This document shows, piece after piece, positions 40,388 through 48,443 of a stretch of 64,000 bases of DNA. The stretch lies in the NCBI RefSeq assembly GCF_006739205.1, contig NZ_AP019720.1, positions 62,001 to 126,000 of the forward strand, in the 5' to 3' direction. The stretch is from Streptococcus mutans (lineage in GTDB: Bacteria; Bacillota; Bacilli; Lactobacillales; Streptococcaceae). Position numbers and translations under genes: made by a program. Under the pieces are notes generated by a model. The model was given only the letters and a program-made list of their open reading frames with translations, was not told the origin of the DNA and searched no databases. How positions within the stretch are numbered: the stretch's first letter is position 1; each line of letters opens with the position of its first letter.

Positions 40388-40525
40388 GTTTTCTCTTTTG
40401 AGGGAGGCACAAGATTAAAATTAGAATTAATGATGCACCATGGATAAACGAAAAAGTATAGTAAAAATTAAGGCTTGAAATCTAGAAACTACAAAAAATC
40501 ATTATAGAAAATCAGAAAGGGTCTC

Positions 40526-40554
40526 TTGACAATATGGAACGTTCCATGTATAAT
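40526..40554 (+). promoter_or_regulatory. PTS-operon promoter with a 14-bp operator filling its spacer
   Basis: TTGACA (40526-40531), 17 bases, TATAAT (40549-40554). The spacer contains the perfect palindrome ATGGAACGTTCCAT (40534-40547), so a bound repressor would exclude RNA polymerase. The LacI-family gene at the end of the operon is the natural candidate. Confidence 0.85.
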
Positions 40555-40562
40555 ATAATCAC

Positions 40563-40576
40563 TAAAACGCTTACAC
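40563..40576 (+). promoter_or_regulatory. Candidate CcpA cre site
   Basis: TAAAACGCTTACAC; on the reverse strand its core GTGTAAGCGTTTTA begins like the cre consensus TGWAANCG but the right half is imperfect. It lies just after the -10 box, a usual place for catabolite repression of PTS operons. Confidence 0.5.
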
Positions 40577-40598
40577 TTAAAGTAGTTTTTTGAGAGAA

Positions 40599-40612
40599 AT
40601 TGAACGTTCAAT
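40599..40612 (+). promoter_or_regulatory. Second LacI-type operator
   Basis: ATTGAACGTTCAAT, a perfect palindrome sharing the GAACGTTC core with the operator in the promoter spacer 65 bases upstream. Two sites at this distance would allow repression by DNA looping. Confidence 0.75.
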
Positions 40613-40632
40613 ATTTTAAGGAGGAATTTATT

Positions 40633-41124
40633 ATGACAGTTGTTGAGGCTAGAGTAGATCAAAGATTAATCCATGGAATTGTAGTGAATCAGTGGAATTC
40701 GAAACTGAATCCTAAACGGTTTATGATTATTGATGATATTGTAAGCAATCAGCCAGAGATAAAAAATTCTATGAGGATGGCGAAGCCCTCTGGGAAAAGC
40801 ATGAGTATTATTGATACACAAAAGGCTATTGCAAATTTCAAAAATGGTAATTATGATAAGCAAGATGTGTTTATCATTGTCAAAGAACCTTCTACTTTGC
40901 TTAAATTACTTGACAATGGTATTTCTATTCCCAGAGTAAACTTAGGAATTGTGTTTGCTGATGATGTTAGGACAAATGTCAGTAAGTTCGTAAATCTGAA
41001 TCAATCTGAAGTAAATGAATTGAAGAAAATTGAGGAACGTGGAATTCCAATCATCATTCAATATATTCCGGATGATTCTGTAATTGTCTTTGAAAAGGCA
41101 ATAGAAAATAAAAAATTTAAATGA
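40633..41124 (+). CDS. PTS mannose/sorbose-family IIB component
   Basis: Cytoplasmic phosphocarrier of 163 residues of the mannose-fructose-sorbose family. The phosphorylated His is His14 in ARVDQRLIHGIVVNQW. ATG 40633 is behind AAGGAGG; an upstream in-frame start at 40600 lies inside the operator. It is the first gene of IIB-IIC-IID-IIA-GH31-lacI. The sugar is unknown; the linked GH31 enzyme suggests an alpha-linked disaccharide or glycoside. Confidence 0.9.
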   Translation: MTVVEARVDQRLIHGIVVNQWNSKLNPKRFMIIDDIVSNQPEIKNSMRMAKPSGKSMSIIDTQKAIANFKNGNYDKQDVFIIVKEPSTLLKLLDNGISIPRVNLGIVFADDVRTNVSKFVNLNQSEVNELKKIEERGIPIIIQYIPDDSVIVFEKAIENKKFK

Positions 41125-41136
41125 GAGGGAACAAAA

Positions 41137-41934
41137 ATGTCAATAGAGTTTATTCAAAATATTTTAGTTATTTTATTGTCAGCCTACGTGGTAATGGATA
41201 ATCTTGGAATTACAATTTTTAATTATTGGGCTGTAACAACAGGCATGCTTGTTGGTTTAATAATGGGGGATATCAATACAGGACTTTTAATTGGAGGGAC
41301 TTTTCAATTAATGTCTTTAGGTGTTGCTGGGCTAGGCGGAGCTTCCGTTCCGGATTATGGACTTGCTGCTCTTGTTGGTACGTTTTTGGCAATTAGGACA
41401 GGATCGGGTTTGTCTACTGCGGTAGCAGTTGGCTTACCAGTAGGTTTATTAGCGATTAATTTTGATGTTTTAGTAAAAATTTTAAATAATTTTGTGGCAC
41501 ATAAAATGCAAAGATTAGCTCATGAAGGCAAATATAAACAAATGTTATTATGGGGTTGGATCGGACCAATAATGTTTATGTTAAAAAGTGTTATTATTGT
41601 CACTATTATTGTGACAGTAGGTCCAGGAGTTATCAAATCCATTTTAAATATTATTCCACAATGGGTTACAGATGGTTTAAATATTGCTGGTGGAATGTTA
41701 CCGGTATTGGGGATTGCACTGTTATTACACTATATGCCTGCAAAGAAATACTTATGGGCAGTTTTAATAGGATTTGTACTTAGTACCTACTTAAAAGTTC
41801 CAATCATTGGGGTCTCAATTGTTGGTGCTGCAGCTGCAATTTTGATTTATCAAAGTAAAGCTGAAGAAATTGTTACTTCAAAAGAAAAAATGAGCTCTTT
41901 AAGCATTATTAATGAAGGAGATTATGATGAATAA
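41137..41934 (+). CDS. PTS mannose/sorbose-family IIC component
   Basis: Integral membrane permease subunit, 265 residues, with about six to seven helices. Family features are GLIMGDINTGLLIGGTFQLM and LGGASVPDYGLAALVGTFLA near the N-terminus. It overlaps the IID gene by eight bases, with AAGGAG for IID inside its end. IIC and IID together form the translocation channel. Confidence 0.9.
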   Translation: MSIEFIQNILVILLSAYVVMDNLGITIFNYWAVTTGMLVGLIMGDINTGLLIGGTFQLMSLGVAGLGGASVPDYGLAALVGTFLAIRTGSGLSTAVAVGLPVGLLAINFDVLVKILNNFVAHKMQRLAHEGKYKQMLLWGWIGPIMFMLKSVIIVTIIVTVGPGVIKSILNIIPQWVTDGLNIAGGMLPVLGIALLLHYMPAKKYLWAVLIGFVLSTYLKVPIIGVSIVGAAAAILIYQSKAEEIVTSKEKMSSLSIINEGDYDE

Positions 41935-42745
41935 AAAAGAAATTAATAATATTATTACAAAACGTGATCGTCACAATGCTATTCTCAGATGGATGTTTAT
42001 GGGTTCAGCATTATATAACTATGAAACAGGGCAAGCAAGCTCAGTTGTTTGGTCCTTAGCTAAATTGCTAAGAAAAATATATCCAAATGATGAGGAATAC
42101 AAAGAAGCATTGGATAATCATTTTAATTATTTTAATACAACGACTGCAATGGCAAATATTATACTTGGGGCAACAACTGCCATGGAAGAAAAGGATGGAA
42201 TTCAAACTAAGGACGCAGTTAAATCATTAAAAACTTCTCTTATGGGACCTTTTGCAGGAATTGGGGACACCATTATCTGGGTTTTATTACCAACCATCAT
42301 GGGTTCTATTTCGGGCTATATGGCAGTTAAAGGCAATCCTTTAGGTACGATTGCATGGATTATTATTGGAGCCCTTTTATTTTGGATACGTATTAAATTA
42401 TTTGATATTGGTTATACATCAGGTGTGAAGTTAGTCACTAATTTCAGTGATAAGTTGTCTCTTTTTACAGAAGCCATGTCAGCTTTTGGTCTGATGGTTG
42501 TTGGAACATTGGTATCTACAGTCGTAAAAGTATATACGCCTTTAACTTTCAAGGCTGGGAAGGTAACCTTGTTAGTGCAAGAGAAAATTTTAGATGCTAT
42601 TATGCCTTCCCTACTTGCAGTGGTGTTGACATATGTTGTTTACAAAATGCTTGAGTCTAAATGGTGGACGCCTACTAAAATAATTATGGCAATTATTATT
42701 GTTTCATTGCTAGGAGCATATACAGGAATTTTAGGTGTAAAATGA
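41927..42745 (+). CDS. PTS mannose/sorbose-family IID component
   Basis: Membrane subunit of 272 residues that joins IIC in the permease. Typical IID motifs are MGSALYNYETGQ (close to the family's N-terminal fully helical segment), KTSLMGPFAGIGDTIIW and the C-terminal hydrophobic helices. Of two adjacent ATGs (41924, 41927) the second is better spaced from AAGGAG. The stop overlaps the IIA start (ATGA). Confidence 0.9.
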   Translation: MNKKEINNIITKRDRHNAILRWMFMGSALYNYETGQASSVVWSLAKLLRKIYPNDEEYKEALDNHFNYFNTTTAMANIILGATTAMEEKDGIQTKDAVKSLKTSLMGPFAGIGDTIIWVLLPTIMGSISGYMAVKGNPLGTIAWIIIGALLFWIRIKLFDIGYTSGVKLVTNFSDKLSLFTEAMSAFGLMVVGTLVSTVVKVYTPLTFKAGKVTLLVQEKILDAIMPSLLAVVLTYVVYKMLESKWWTPTKIIMAIIIVSLLGAYTGILGVK

Positions 42746-43158
42746 TGGAAAGAAGAATCATCATAGCTTCTCATAATCATATGGCATCAGGTCTAAAAAG
42801 TACCATAGAATTTCTAGCTGGTATCCAGAATAATATAGTAACATTAGATGCCTATACTGATGGGAAACCGATTGGAGATAAAATCGAGAAAATTTTTAAT
42901 GATTTTCCCCAAGAATGTGAAGTCGTTATTTTTACTGATTTACTCTCGGGATCTGTTAATCAAAAATTTTTTCCATATAGAGTTAGGGAACATGTACATC
43001 TGATAACAGGAATGAACTTACCTATTATTTTAGCCATGGTTTTGAATCATCAGGAAGTATATCTGGAAGAAGAACAGGTAAGTTATATGGTTCAGGAGGC
43101 GCGTTCATCATTAGTGTATGTAAATGAAATGAATTTAAATGATGAGGGGGATGAGTGA
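42742..43158 (+). CDS. PTS mannose-family IIA component
   Basis: A 138-residue cytoplasmic IIA domain that takes phosphate from HPr and passes it to IIB. The active His is most likely His11 in IIIASHNHMASGLKSTIEFLAG, aligned with His10 of E. coli ManX. Start ATG 42742 overlaps the IID stop; the neighbouring ATG 42745 is an alternative. Being separate from IIB, the system has all four domains on individual proteins. Confidence 0.88.
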   Translation: MMERRIIIASHNHMASGLKSTIEFLAGIQNNIVTLDAYTDGKPIGDKIEKIFNDFPQECEVVIFTDLLSGSVNQKFFPYRVREHVHLITGMNLPIILAMVLNHQEVYLEEEQVSYMVQEARSSLVYVNEMNLNDEGDE

Positions 43159-45353
43159 TGGAAAAAATAATTAGAGAAGGTTCAGTACGCTTTTCAATTA
43201 TTACAAATTCACTTCTAAGAATTGAGGAAGATATTGAAAAAGTATTTGAAGATCGTCCTTCAACAACAGTACTAAATCGTTCCTTTGGAGAAGTTAATGC
43301 GGAGATAATCCGAAATCATAATAATCATATCTTGGAAATAGTGACTCCCTCGTTTCACTTGTATTATGATGGTGGCTCTCTATCTCCAATATCATTATAC
43401 GTAGATATTAAAAAGTCCAGTTCTCTTTATCATAATAGATGGTTTTTTGGTAAGAAAAATGGGACAAAAAATCTTAAGGGGACTGTCAGAACTTTGGATC
43501 GTGCCGATGGTGAAGTTCCTCTGGAAGACGGTCTTATGTCTAAAGATGGTTTTAGTTCTTTAGATGATTCAACAAATTTTTTATATATAAAAGACTCAGA
43601 TTCATTTGTGGCAAGAAGAAAGGGAACGGTAGATTTATACCTATTTTGCTATGGGAGGGATTATCAAGATGAGTTAACTGATTTTTATCGCTTAACTGGT
43701 TTTCCGCCGATGTTACCAAGATTTGCTCTTGGCAATTGGTGGAGCAGATTTTTCCCCTACACACAAGACGGATATATAGAATTGATGCGCCAATTTAATA
43801 AGAGGCTAATACCAATCAGTGTTTCAGTTCTAGATATGGACTGGCATAGAAGAAAAATTCCTCAAAAATACGGTTCGGGATGGACGGGGTATTCATGGAA
43901 TAGAGATTTATTTCCAAACCCTAAAGAATTTATAGACTGGCTTCATACTGATGGGAAAAAAGTAGCTCTAAATGTACATCCAGCGGCAGGGATTCGTGCA
44001 TTTGAAGATCAGTATAAAGAGGTTGCTAAAAGACTTCGCTTAAATGTAGATACTGAAGAGCCTGCAACCTTCGATTTGGAGGATGAAACATTTAGAAAAG
44101 TTTACTTTGAAAATATTCATCATCCCTTAGAAAGAGAAGGAGTAGATTTTTGGTGGATTGATTGGCAACAAGGAGCAGCAAAAACACTAGATAAGATGGA
44201 TCCATTATGGTTATTAAATTACTATCATTATGAAGATAATAAAAAGTCGCATAATGGTGGATTAACGTTAAGTAGATATGCTGGACCGGGCTCTCATCGG
44301 TATCCCGTGGGGTTCTCGGGTGATACAGTGATTTCTTGGGACTCTCTATCATTTCAACCGTATTTTACAAGTACGGCGGCAAACATTGGTTACACTTGGT
44401 GGAGTCACGATATTGGAGGCCATATGAAAGGTCGTTTTGATGGAGAATTGGCTACAAGATGGATCCAATTTGGCGTGTTTAGCCCGATTAATCGTCTGCA
44501 TTCTTCAGATAATAGATTTTCTGGAAAAGAACCTTGGAATTATAGAAGAGATTTTGAAGAGGCGCAAGAATATTTTTTAAGATTGAGGGCTAAGTTGATA
44601 CCTTATATTGATACAGCTAATTATAAAACACATGCTTTTGGTATACCAATAAACAGACCCTTATATTATGAATGGCCCGAACAAGAAAAGGCTTATCAGT
44701 TTAAGAATGAATATCTATTTGGTTCTGAAATGATTGTTTCTCCAATTACAAGACCGCATGATAAAGTAACACAAAGCTCCTTTAGCGAAACATGGCTTCC
44801 AAAAGGCGAGTGGGTTGATTACTTCACACATCTTGTATATAAAGGAAATACTGTTATTAAGACCTATCGTAATTTAGATAGCTTTCCTGTGTTTGTTAGA
44901 AAAGGCAGTATCATTGTCACCAATCAAAATTATATGTCTTATGCTGATGTACTACCTGATAAGATCAATATTGAGATATTTACAGGCAAAGATGCTGCTT
45001 TTGATCTCTATGAAAATAGTCAAGGAACTGTGGCAAAAACGTCATTTAATTGGAATGAGGCATCTCAAAAATTAGATATTATTGTAGATGATCCTCATAA
45101 AATAATTCCTAAGACGAGAACCTTTAGTAAGACTATACACAAATTTCATATTGATGATGTTTTTGATGAAATTGACAAACGTTTAAAACAGGCATATACT
45201 GAATTTAATTTAAAACAACAGATATATGATGCTTTTATCGATTGTGATTATGAATACGGAAGTTTCATAAATCTACTAAATACAGTGGAGGATATAGATT
45301 TACGCAATAGTATAAGTGAGATAGCTTATATTAGAGAATCTTATAATAAATAA
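43158..45353 (+). CDS. GH31 family glycosidase (alpha-glucosidase-like)
   Basis: A 731-residue intracellular glycoside hydrolase of family 31. The nucleophile Asp (about 334) lies in DFWWIDWQQG, and conserved segments LDMDWHR and YTWWSHDIGGH flank it. No signal peptide is present, fitting hydrolysis of a sugar phosphate or disaccharide imported by the adjacent PTS. The C-terminus has the usual beta-sandwich plus an extra helical tail of about 60 residues. GAGGGGGA precedes ATG 43158, which overlaps the IIA stop. Substrate linkage is not fixed by sequence; alpha-xylosidase or related activity is also possible in GH31. Confidence 0.85.
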   Translation: MEKIIREGSVRFSIITNSLLRIEEDIEKVFEDRPSTTVLNRSFGEVNAEIIRNHNNHILEIVTPSFHLYYDGGSLSPISLYVDIKKSSSLYHNRWFFGKKNGTKNLKGTVRTLDRADGEVPLEDGLMSKDGFSSLDDSTNFLYIKDSDSFVARRKGTVDLYLFCYGRDYQDELTDFYRLTGFPPMLPRFALGNWWSRFFPYTQDGYIELMRQFNKRLIPISVSVLDMDWHRRKIPQKYGSGWTGYSWNRDLFPNPKEFIDWLHTDGKKVALNVHPAAGIRAFEDQYKEVAKRLRLNVDTEEPATFDLEDETFRKVYFENIHHPLEREGVDFWWIDWQQGAAKTLDKMDPLWLLNYYHYEDNKKSHNGGLTLSRYAGPGSHRYPVGFSGDTVISWDSLSFQPYFTSTAANIGYTWWSHDIGGHMKGRFDGELATRWIQFGVFSPINRLHSSDNRFSGKEPWNYRRDFEEAQEYFLRLRAKLIPYIDTANYKTHAFGIPINRPLYYEWPEQEKAYQFKNEYLFGSEMIVSPITRPHDKVTQSSFSETWLPKGEWVDYFTHLVYKGNTVIKTYRNLDSFPVFVRKGSIIVTNQNYMSYADVLPDKINIEIFTGKDAAFDLYENSQGTVAKTSFNWNEASQKLDIIVDDPHKIIPKTRTFSKTIHKFHIDDVFDEIDKRLKQAYTEFNLKQQIYDAFIDCDYEYGSFINLLNTVEDIDLRNSISEIAYIRESYNK

Positions 45354-46352
45354 ATGAAAAGAAATCCTACAATCAATGATGTAGCTCAACTGGCTAATGT
45401 CAGTCGAGGAACTGTATCAAACTATATCAATGGTATTACTATTCGAGAAGAGAACAAGGCTAAAATTGAAAAAGCAATTGCAGAGTTGAAATATGTTCCC
45501 AATGCTAGAGCTCGGGAGTTAAAAACATCAAAAACATCGACTGTTGTGCTAATTGTACCAACGACGTGGAGTCCTTTTTTTGCAGAGTTGGTTTATAGAA
45601 TGCAAGTTGAATTGGATCGAATTGGTTTTAAAATGATATTGGCCAATTCTCATGCAGATCCTGATGAAGAAGAAGAAATTCTTCGCATGGCATCCTTGAA
45701 TCAGGTTACAGGTGTGATTACGATGTCCTATTCCAATATTTATAATTTCATAAATATTGGGAAGAAATTAAATTTGGTTTCCATTGAACGTTTTATTTCA
45801 GAAGATGTCCCTCTTATTACCAGTGATAATTATGGTGGAGGTCAATTAGCTGCTGAGAAATTGATCACATTTGGTTCAAAACGGTTCTTACTTTTGAGAA
45901 GAAAAACAAATCATTATAATGCGACTGATAAACGGACAGAAGGTTTTTTACATATTATGAAAGAAAATAATCTTCCTGTTGACATTTTTGAGGCTTCTTT
46001 AAAAGAGAATTATATTGAAGAATTTATCCATTATTTGAAAACTCATTTTTCTGGAGATGTCTTAACTTTTGATGGCATATTTGGTGTAACTGATGAATAT
46101 GCTGTCATTGCTAAACAAGTGCTTTTTGAGCTAAATCCCTCTTATTTAAACAAAGTGAACATTATAGGGTTTGATGGCTCAAAGTCGCAAGAAAAAGGCA
46201 GTTATCAAATTGCTTCCATTAGGCAGCCAGTGGAAGCAATGGTGAAGGCAGCTGTCAAAGTTTTAAAAAAGTTAATTGATGGCGAGGAGGTTCCAAGTCA
46301 TTATAGTAAGGTATTTGATGTTAGTTTTGTTGAGCCTGAAAGGTTAGTGTAA
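45354..46352 (+). CDS. LacI-family transcriptional regulator of the PTS operon
   Basis: A 332-residue repressor with the LacI helix-turn-helix (TINDVAQLANVSRGTVSNYING, residues 5-26), the hinge helix region ARARELKTSKT and a periplasmic-binding-protein-like sugar sensor. The ATG follows the GH31 stop directly (TAAATG) with no ribosome binding site, so translation is coupled. It probably binds the GAACGTTC palindromes at 40534 and 40599 and thus controls its own operon. Confidence 0.92.
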   Translation: MKRNPTINDVAQLANVSRGTVSNYINGITIREENKAKIEKAIAELKYVPNARARELKTSKTSTVVLIVPTTWSPFFAELVYRMQVELDRIGFKMILANSHADPDEEEEILRMASLNQVTGVITMSYSNIYNFINIGKKLNLVSIERFISEDVPLITSDNYGGGQLAAEKLITFGSKRFLLLRRKTNHYNATDKRTEGFLHIMKENNLPVDIFEASLKENYIEEFIHYLKTHFSGDVLTFDGIFGVTDEYAVIAKQVLFELNPSYLNKVNIIGFDGSKSQEKGSYQIASIRQPVEAMVKAAVKVLKKLIDGEEVPSHYSKVFDVSFVEPERLV

Positions 46353-46437
46353 ATCTGGTAATAGATAAACCGGGAATAAAATAGTCAAGTGAACGAAATA
46401 GTTTACAGAGGATTTATGCTTATTTTATATAGGTAAT

Positions 46438-47229
46438 ACCCGTGGTGCTAGTAAAAAAATCCTAGGTTATAGGCAAAGATAGTCTGCTCTAACCAAGGCT
46501 CCAACCCCTTTAAACTTCTCGCTAATGGCCTTTCGATGTCAAACTCAGAACATAAAACTGAAAATCGCGCTTCAATGGTTCTCCTTTCAGCCTTGAGCCT
46601 CCAATACAGAGGCTGGCGTCACACCATAATTGACAATAAATCCTGACAAGGTCACCAGCATATGGGCTTTAAAGCCGTAAAAGCACATCTTTTTTGGAGG
46701 ATTGTAGGCCACAGTTACTTGATTTACTTGATCCCTAAAACTACGAACCTTGTCGTTGCGAGCTGGTAAACAAACAGGTATGGGAAAGCTATCCCTGATC
46801 ACCATATCATCCTGATGGAATGGCTCGGTCATGCCTTGATGAATAAGCTTCAATAAGGGAATCAAATACCGAGCTCTTCAATAAAATCGGGTTCTCTCTA
46901 AGCCAGTTTTTACAAGAAATATCTGGCATAGCTGATAGAATTGACGTTGAGATTTGAGGCCGAGTTCAGCCTGAAGTACTAGAAGAACAAGAATGGCATT
47001 GTCATTAACTTTACAATAGTTGAATTTCGACGGTGCGTCAGTTCTTTAAGTGCATAACGCCGATAATAGAACACATGGTTTTTAATCGTTCCACCACTGT
47101 ATTGCAAGTGATGATGTTTAGCGGTATCATTTAAGTCGTTCATTTGGATGTCTTCTGTTCGTTTGCTCACTAACAGCATAGTCCAAATGGACTTTTTTGT
47201 GGACTAAAAGATTAACTAGCACCACGGGT
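46438..47229 (-). mobile_element. IS982-like element remnant, copy 2, with target duplication
   Basis: A 792-base relic with terminal inverted repeats ACCCGTGGTGCTAGT and ACTAGCACCACGGGT. The flanks TAGGTAAT (46430-46437) and TAGGTATA (47230-47237) agree at six of eight bases and may be a target duplication. Reverse-strand fragments show an IS982-type transposase: a 5' piece (46979-47179), a middle piece (46587-46865) with DSFPIPVCLPARN and KMCFYGFKAHMLVT, and a displaced C-terminal piece. Frameshifts, a stop and an internal deletion make it inactive. Confidence 0.75.
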
Positions 47230-47381
47230 TAGGTATAAATCTTCTTATTTATTCTTCTTTAGATATAGTATATAGTTTAGTTCCAAGTTATTATTAAGAA
47301 AGTTTTGAAATGATATATTTTAAAGTTTTTCACGATGCTGATCGAGACCAGAATATTCTGAAATCTTTGTTGTTTATTTTT

Positions 47382-47409
47382 GTTGACAAAATTTTTAGAA
47401 ATAGTAAAA
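47382..47409 (+). promoter_or_regulatory. Promoter of tRNA-Thr
   Basis: TTGACA and TAAAAT with a 16-base spacer, ending about 12 bases before the tRNA. Confidence 0.65.
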
Positions 47410-47420
47410 TACTAATGTTA

Positions 47421-47493
47421 GCCGATTTAGCTCAGCTGGTAGAGCAACGCACTCGTAACGCGTAGGTCACAGGTTCAAGTCCTGCAATCGGCA
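47421..47493 (+). tRNA. tRNA-Thr (anticodon CGT)
   Basis: Acceptor GCCGATT/AATCGGC, D arm GCTCAGCTGGTAGAGC, anticodon loop CTCGTAA (anticodon CGT), variable loop TAGGT and T arm ACAGGTTCAAGTCCTGC-like; discriminator A, no encoded CCA. The anticodon stem has one mismatch. An integrase fragment lies directly downstream, suggesting use of this gene as an attachment site. Confidence 0.93.
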
Positions 47494-47509
47494 TAAAAAT
47501 ACAAGATAG

Positions 47510-47532
47510 AAAGCCCTTGAATTGGGCTTTTT
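47510..47532 (+). terminator. Terminator of tRNA-Thr
   Basis: AAAGCCC-TTGAATT-GGGCTTT followed by further T residues. Confidence 0.75.
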
Positions 47533-47561
47533 CGCTAATTAAAAGTATTTTTGTTGGGAAA

Positions 47562-47701
47562 TCATAGTAAAGTTCTAACAACTTTAAATTCTTGCTCGAT
47601 TTTTTCTTATAGGGTATACCCATAAACAACTACCAACATAGAAATATCTTTATGTCTTAAAATTTTAGCAATGGCCTCTGAATCGATTCCCCAAAATGCT
47701 T
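47562..47701 (-). pseudogene. Tyrosine recombinase (integrase) C-terminal remnant
   Basis: The reverse strand translates to DSEAIAKILRHKDISMLVVV, then YGYTL, a stop, and EKIEQEFKVVRTLL. This matches the end of phage-type integrases: the box-II LGHxDIS-like segment, the catalytic Tyr in VYGxTL and the closing helix, interrupted by one stop codon. No N-terminal part survives. Its place just behind tRNA-Thr and its inward direction are those of an integrase at an integrated island or prophage end. Confidence 0.6.
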
Positions 47702-47871
47702 ACCTATCTTAAAGAGAAAATATAGGACGTAGAGAACAATAGAACGACGATAATCTAGAAAATTAACTAATAATATTATGAATTCAAAATAGTGACCGCT
47801 AGTTTAATTATAGATTGAAGAATAATGTTTCTTCAATCTTTTTTATATGTCAATTGGTAACCATTTTTCTT

Positions 47872-47907
47872 AAATATGAAAATTATCGATATTTAATATT
47901 CATATTT
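47872..47907. promoter_or_regulatory. Candidate operator: 9-bp inverted repeat upstream of the peptide locus
   Basis: AAATATGAA and TTCATATTT separated by 18 bases that themselves contain ATCGAT. It ends about 29 bases before an extended -10 element TGATATTAT (47936-47944). The position, just upstream of the promoter of the methyltransferase remnant, peptides and MFS gene, suits an activator such as the Rgg protein encoded at 49686. Confidence 0.4.
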
Positions 47908-47970
47908 GAATAAAAAGTGTTATAGTTATTTTTTGTGATATTATACGTAATAAAGATTTGAGGTGTTAAT

Positions 47971-48279
47971 TTGGAACTAGAACAAATAAGAGATTTTGAA
48001 AAAGCTCAATCAAATAATGATATAAATGATTTTTTAATTATTCTTACTCAAAAGTATATTCAGAATTGTTAAATGTAGAATTAGAATCACAAATTAGTTT
48101 TTTGAAGAATAATTATTTTAAAAGCCACTTCGAAAAATGATATGACTATTTTAGATTTATGTTGTGGTACTGGTCGACATGTAAAAAAATTAAATGATGA
48201 AGATTACATGGTGGATGGTGTTGATATAAATCCCGAAGCAGTAAATACTGCTCAAAAATCAATAATAAACAATAAATGA
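47971..48279 (+). pseudogene. Decayed SAM-dependent methyltransferase gene
   Basis: Three short reading segments in different frames form one gene. First, TTG 47971 with ELEQIRDFEKAQSNNDINDF to a stop at 48070. Then, in another frame, SELLNVELESQISFLKNNYF. Last, from ATG 48142, MTILDLCCGTGRHVKKL, the glycine-rich SAM-binding motif I, followed by VDGVDINPEAVNTAQ (motif II) and a stop at 48277-48279. At least two frameshifts separate them and the catalytic remainder is missing. It lies between the putative promoter and the peptide genes. Confidence 0.65.
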
Positions 48280-48293
48280 AAGGGAATGAGCAT

Positions 48294-48329
48294 ATGACTA
48301 CGGAACAAGGTCTCATCATTATTGCGTAA
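48294..48329 (+). CDS. Putative 11-residue peptide 1 (MTTEQGLIIIA)
   Basis: A complete tiny ORF, ATG to TAA, with AAAGGGA eight bases upstream. Its product is nearly identical to that of the ORF at 48366. Over the shared EQGLIIIA part the two genes differ at four third-codon positions (Leu, Ile, Ile, Ala) and at none that changes an amino acid, which argues that the peptide is translated and selected. The hydrophobic C-terminus with an acidic residue ahead resembles mature SHP pheromones, but there is no leader. Alternatives: leader peptide regulating the MFS gene. Confidence 0.6.
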   Translation: MTTEQGLIIIA

Positions 48330-48365
48330 CATTAGGAAAAGTCTATTTGAAGGAGGTGAAGAACT

Positions 48366-48401
48366 ATGGCAGCAGAACAAGGTCTTATTATCATTGCATA
48401 A
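48366..48401 (+). CDS. Putative 11-residue peptide 2 (MAAEQGLIIIA)
   Basis: Second of two tandem tiny ORFs. AAGGAGGTGA at 48350-48359 is complementary to the 16S rRNA 3' end over ten bases and lies at ideal spacing from ATG 48366, so strong translation is expected. The peptide differs from peptide 1 only at residues 2-3 (AA for TT). The MFS gene begins 42 bases downstream, and a Rgg-type regulator lies convergently at 49686. Short unprocessed signal peptides acting with Rgg proteins are known (S. pyogenes SIP with RopB); a similar role is inferred here. Confidence 0.65.
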   Translation: MAAEQGLIIIA

Positions 48402-48443
48402 TACAAATTATTATAATATACCTCGTTTTATAATGGAGAATAA

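Noticed and set aside
47432..47629. Reverse-strand 65-codon ORF across tRNA-Thr ending IAGLEPVTYALRVRCSTS
   Set aside because: It is antisense to the tRNA; this kind of ORF is a familiar artefact opposite tRNA genes, and its other end covers the integrase remnant in a different frame.
48294..48401. Microcin C-type precursor (short peptide gene next to an MFS exporter and a methyltransferase)
   Set aside because: No MccB-like adenylating enzyme is present, and the peptides end in Ala rather than the Asn required by known systems; the Rgg-linked reading fits better.
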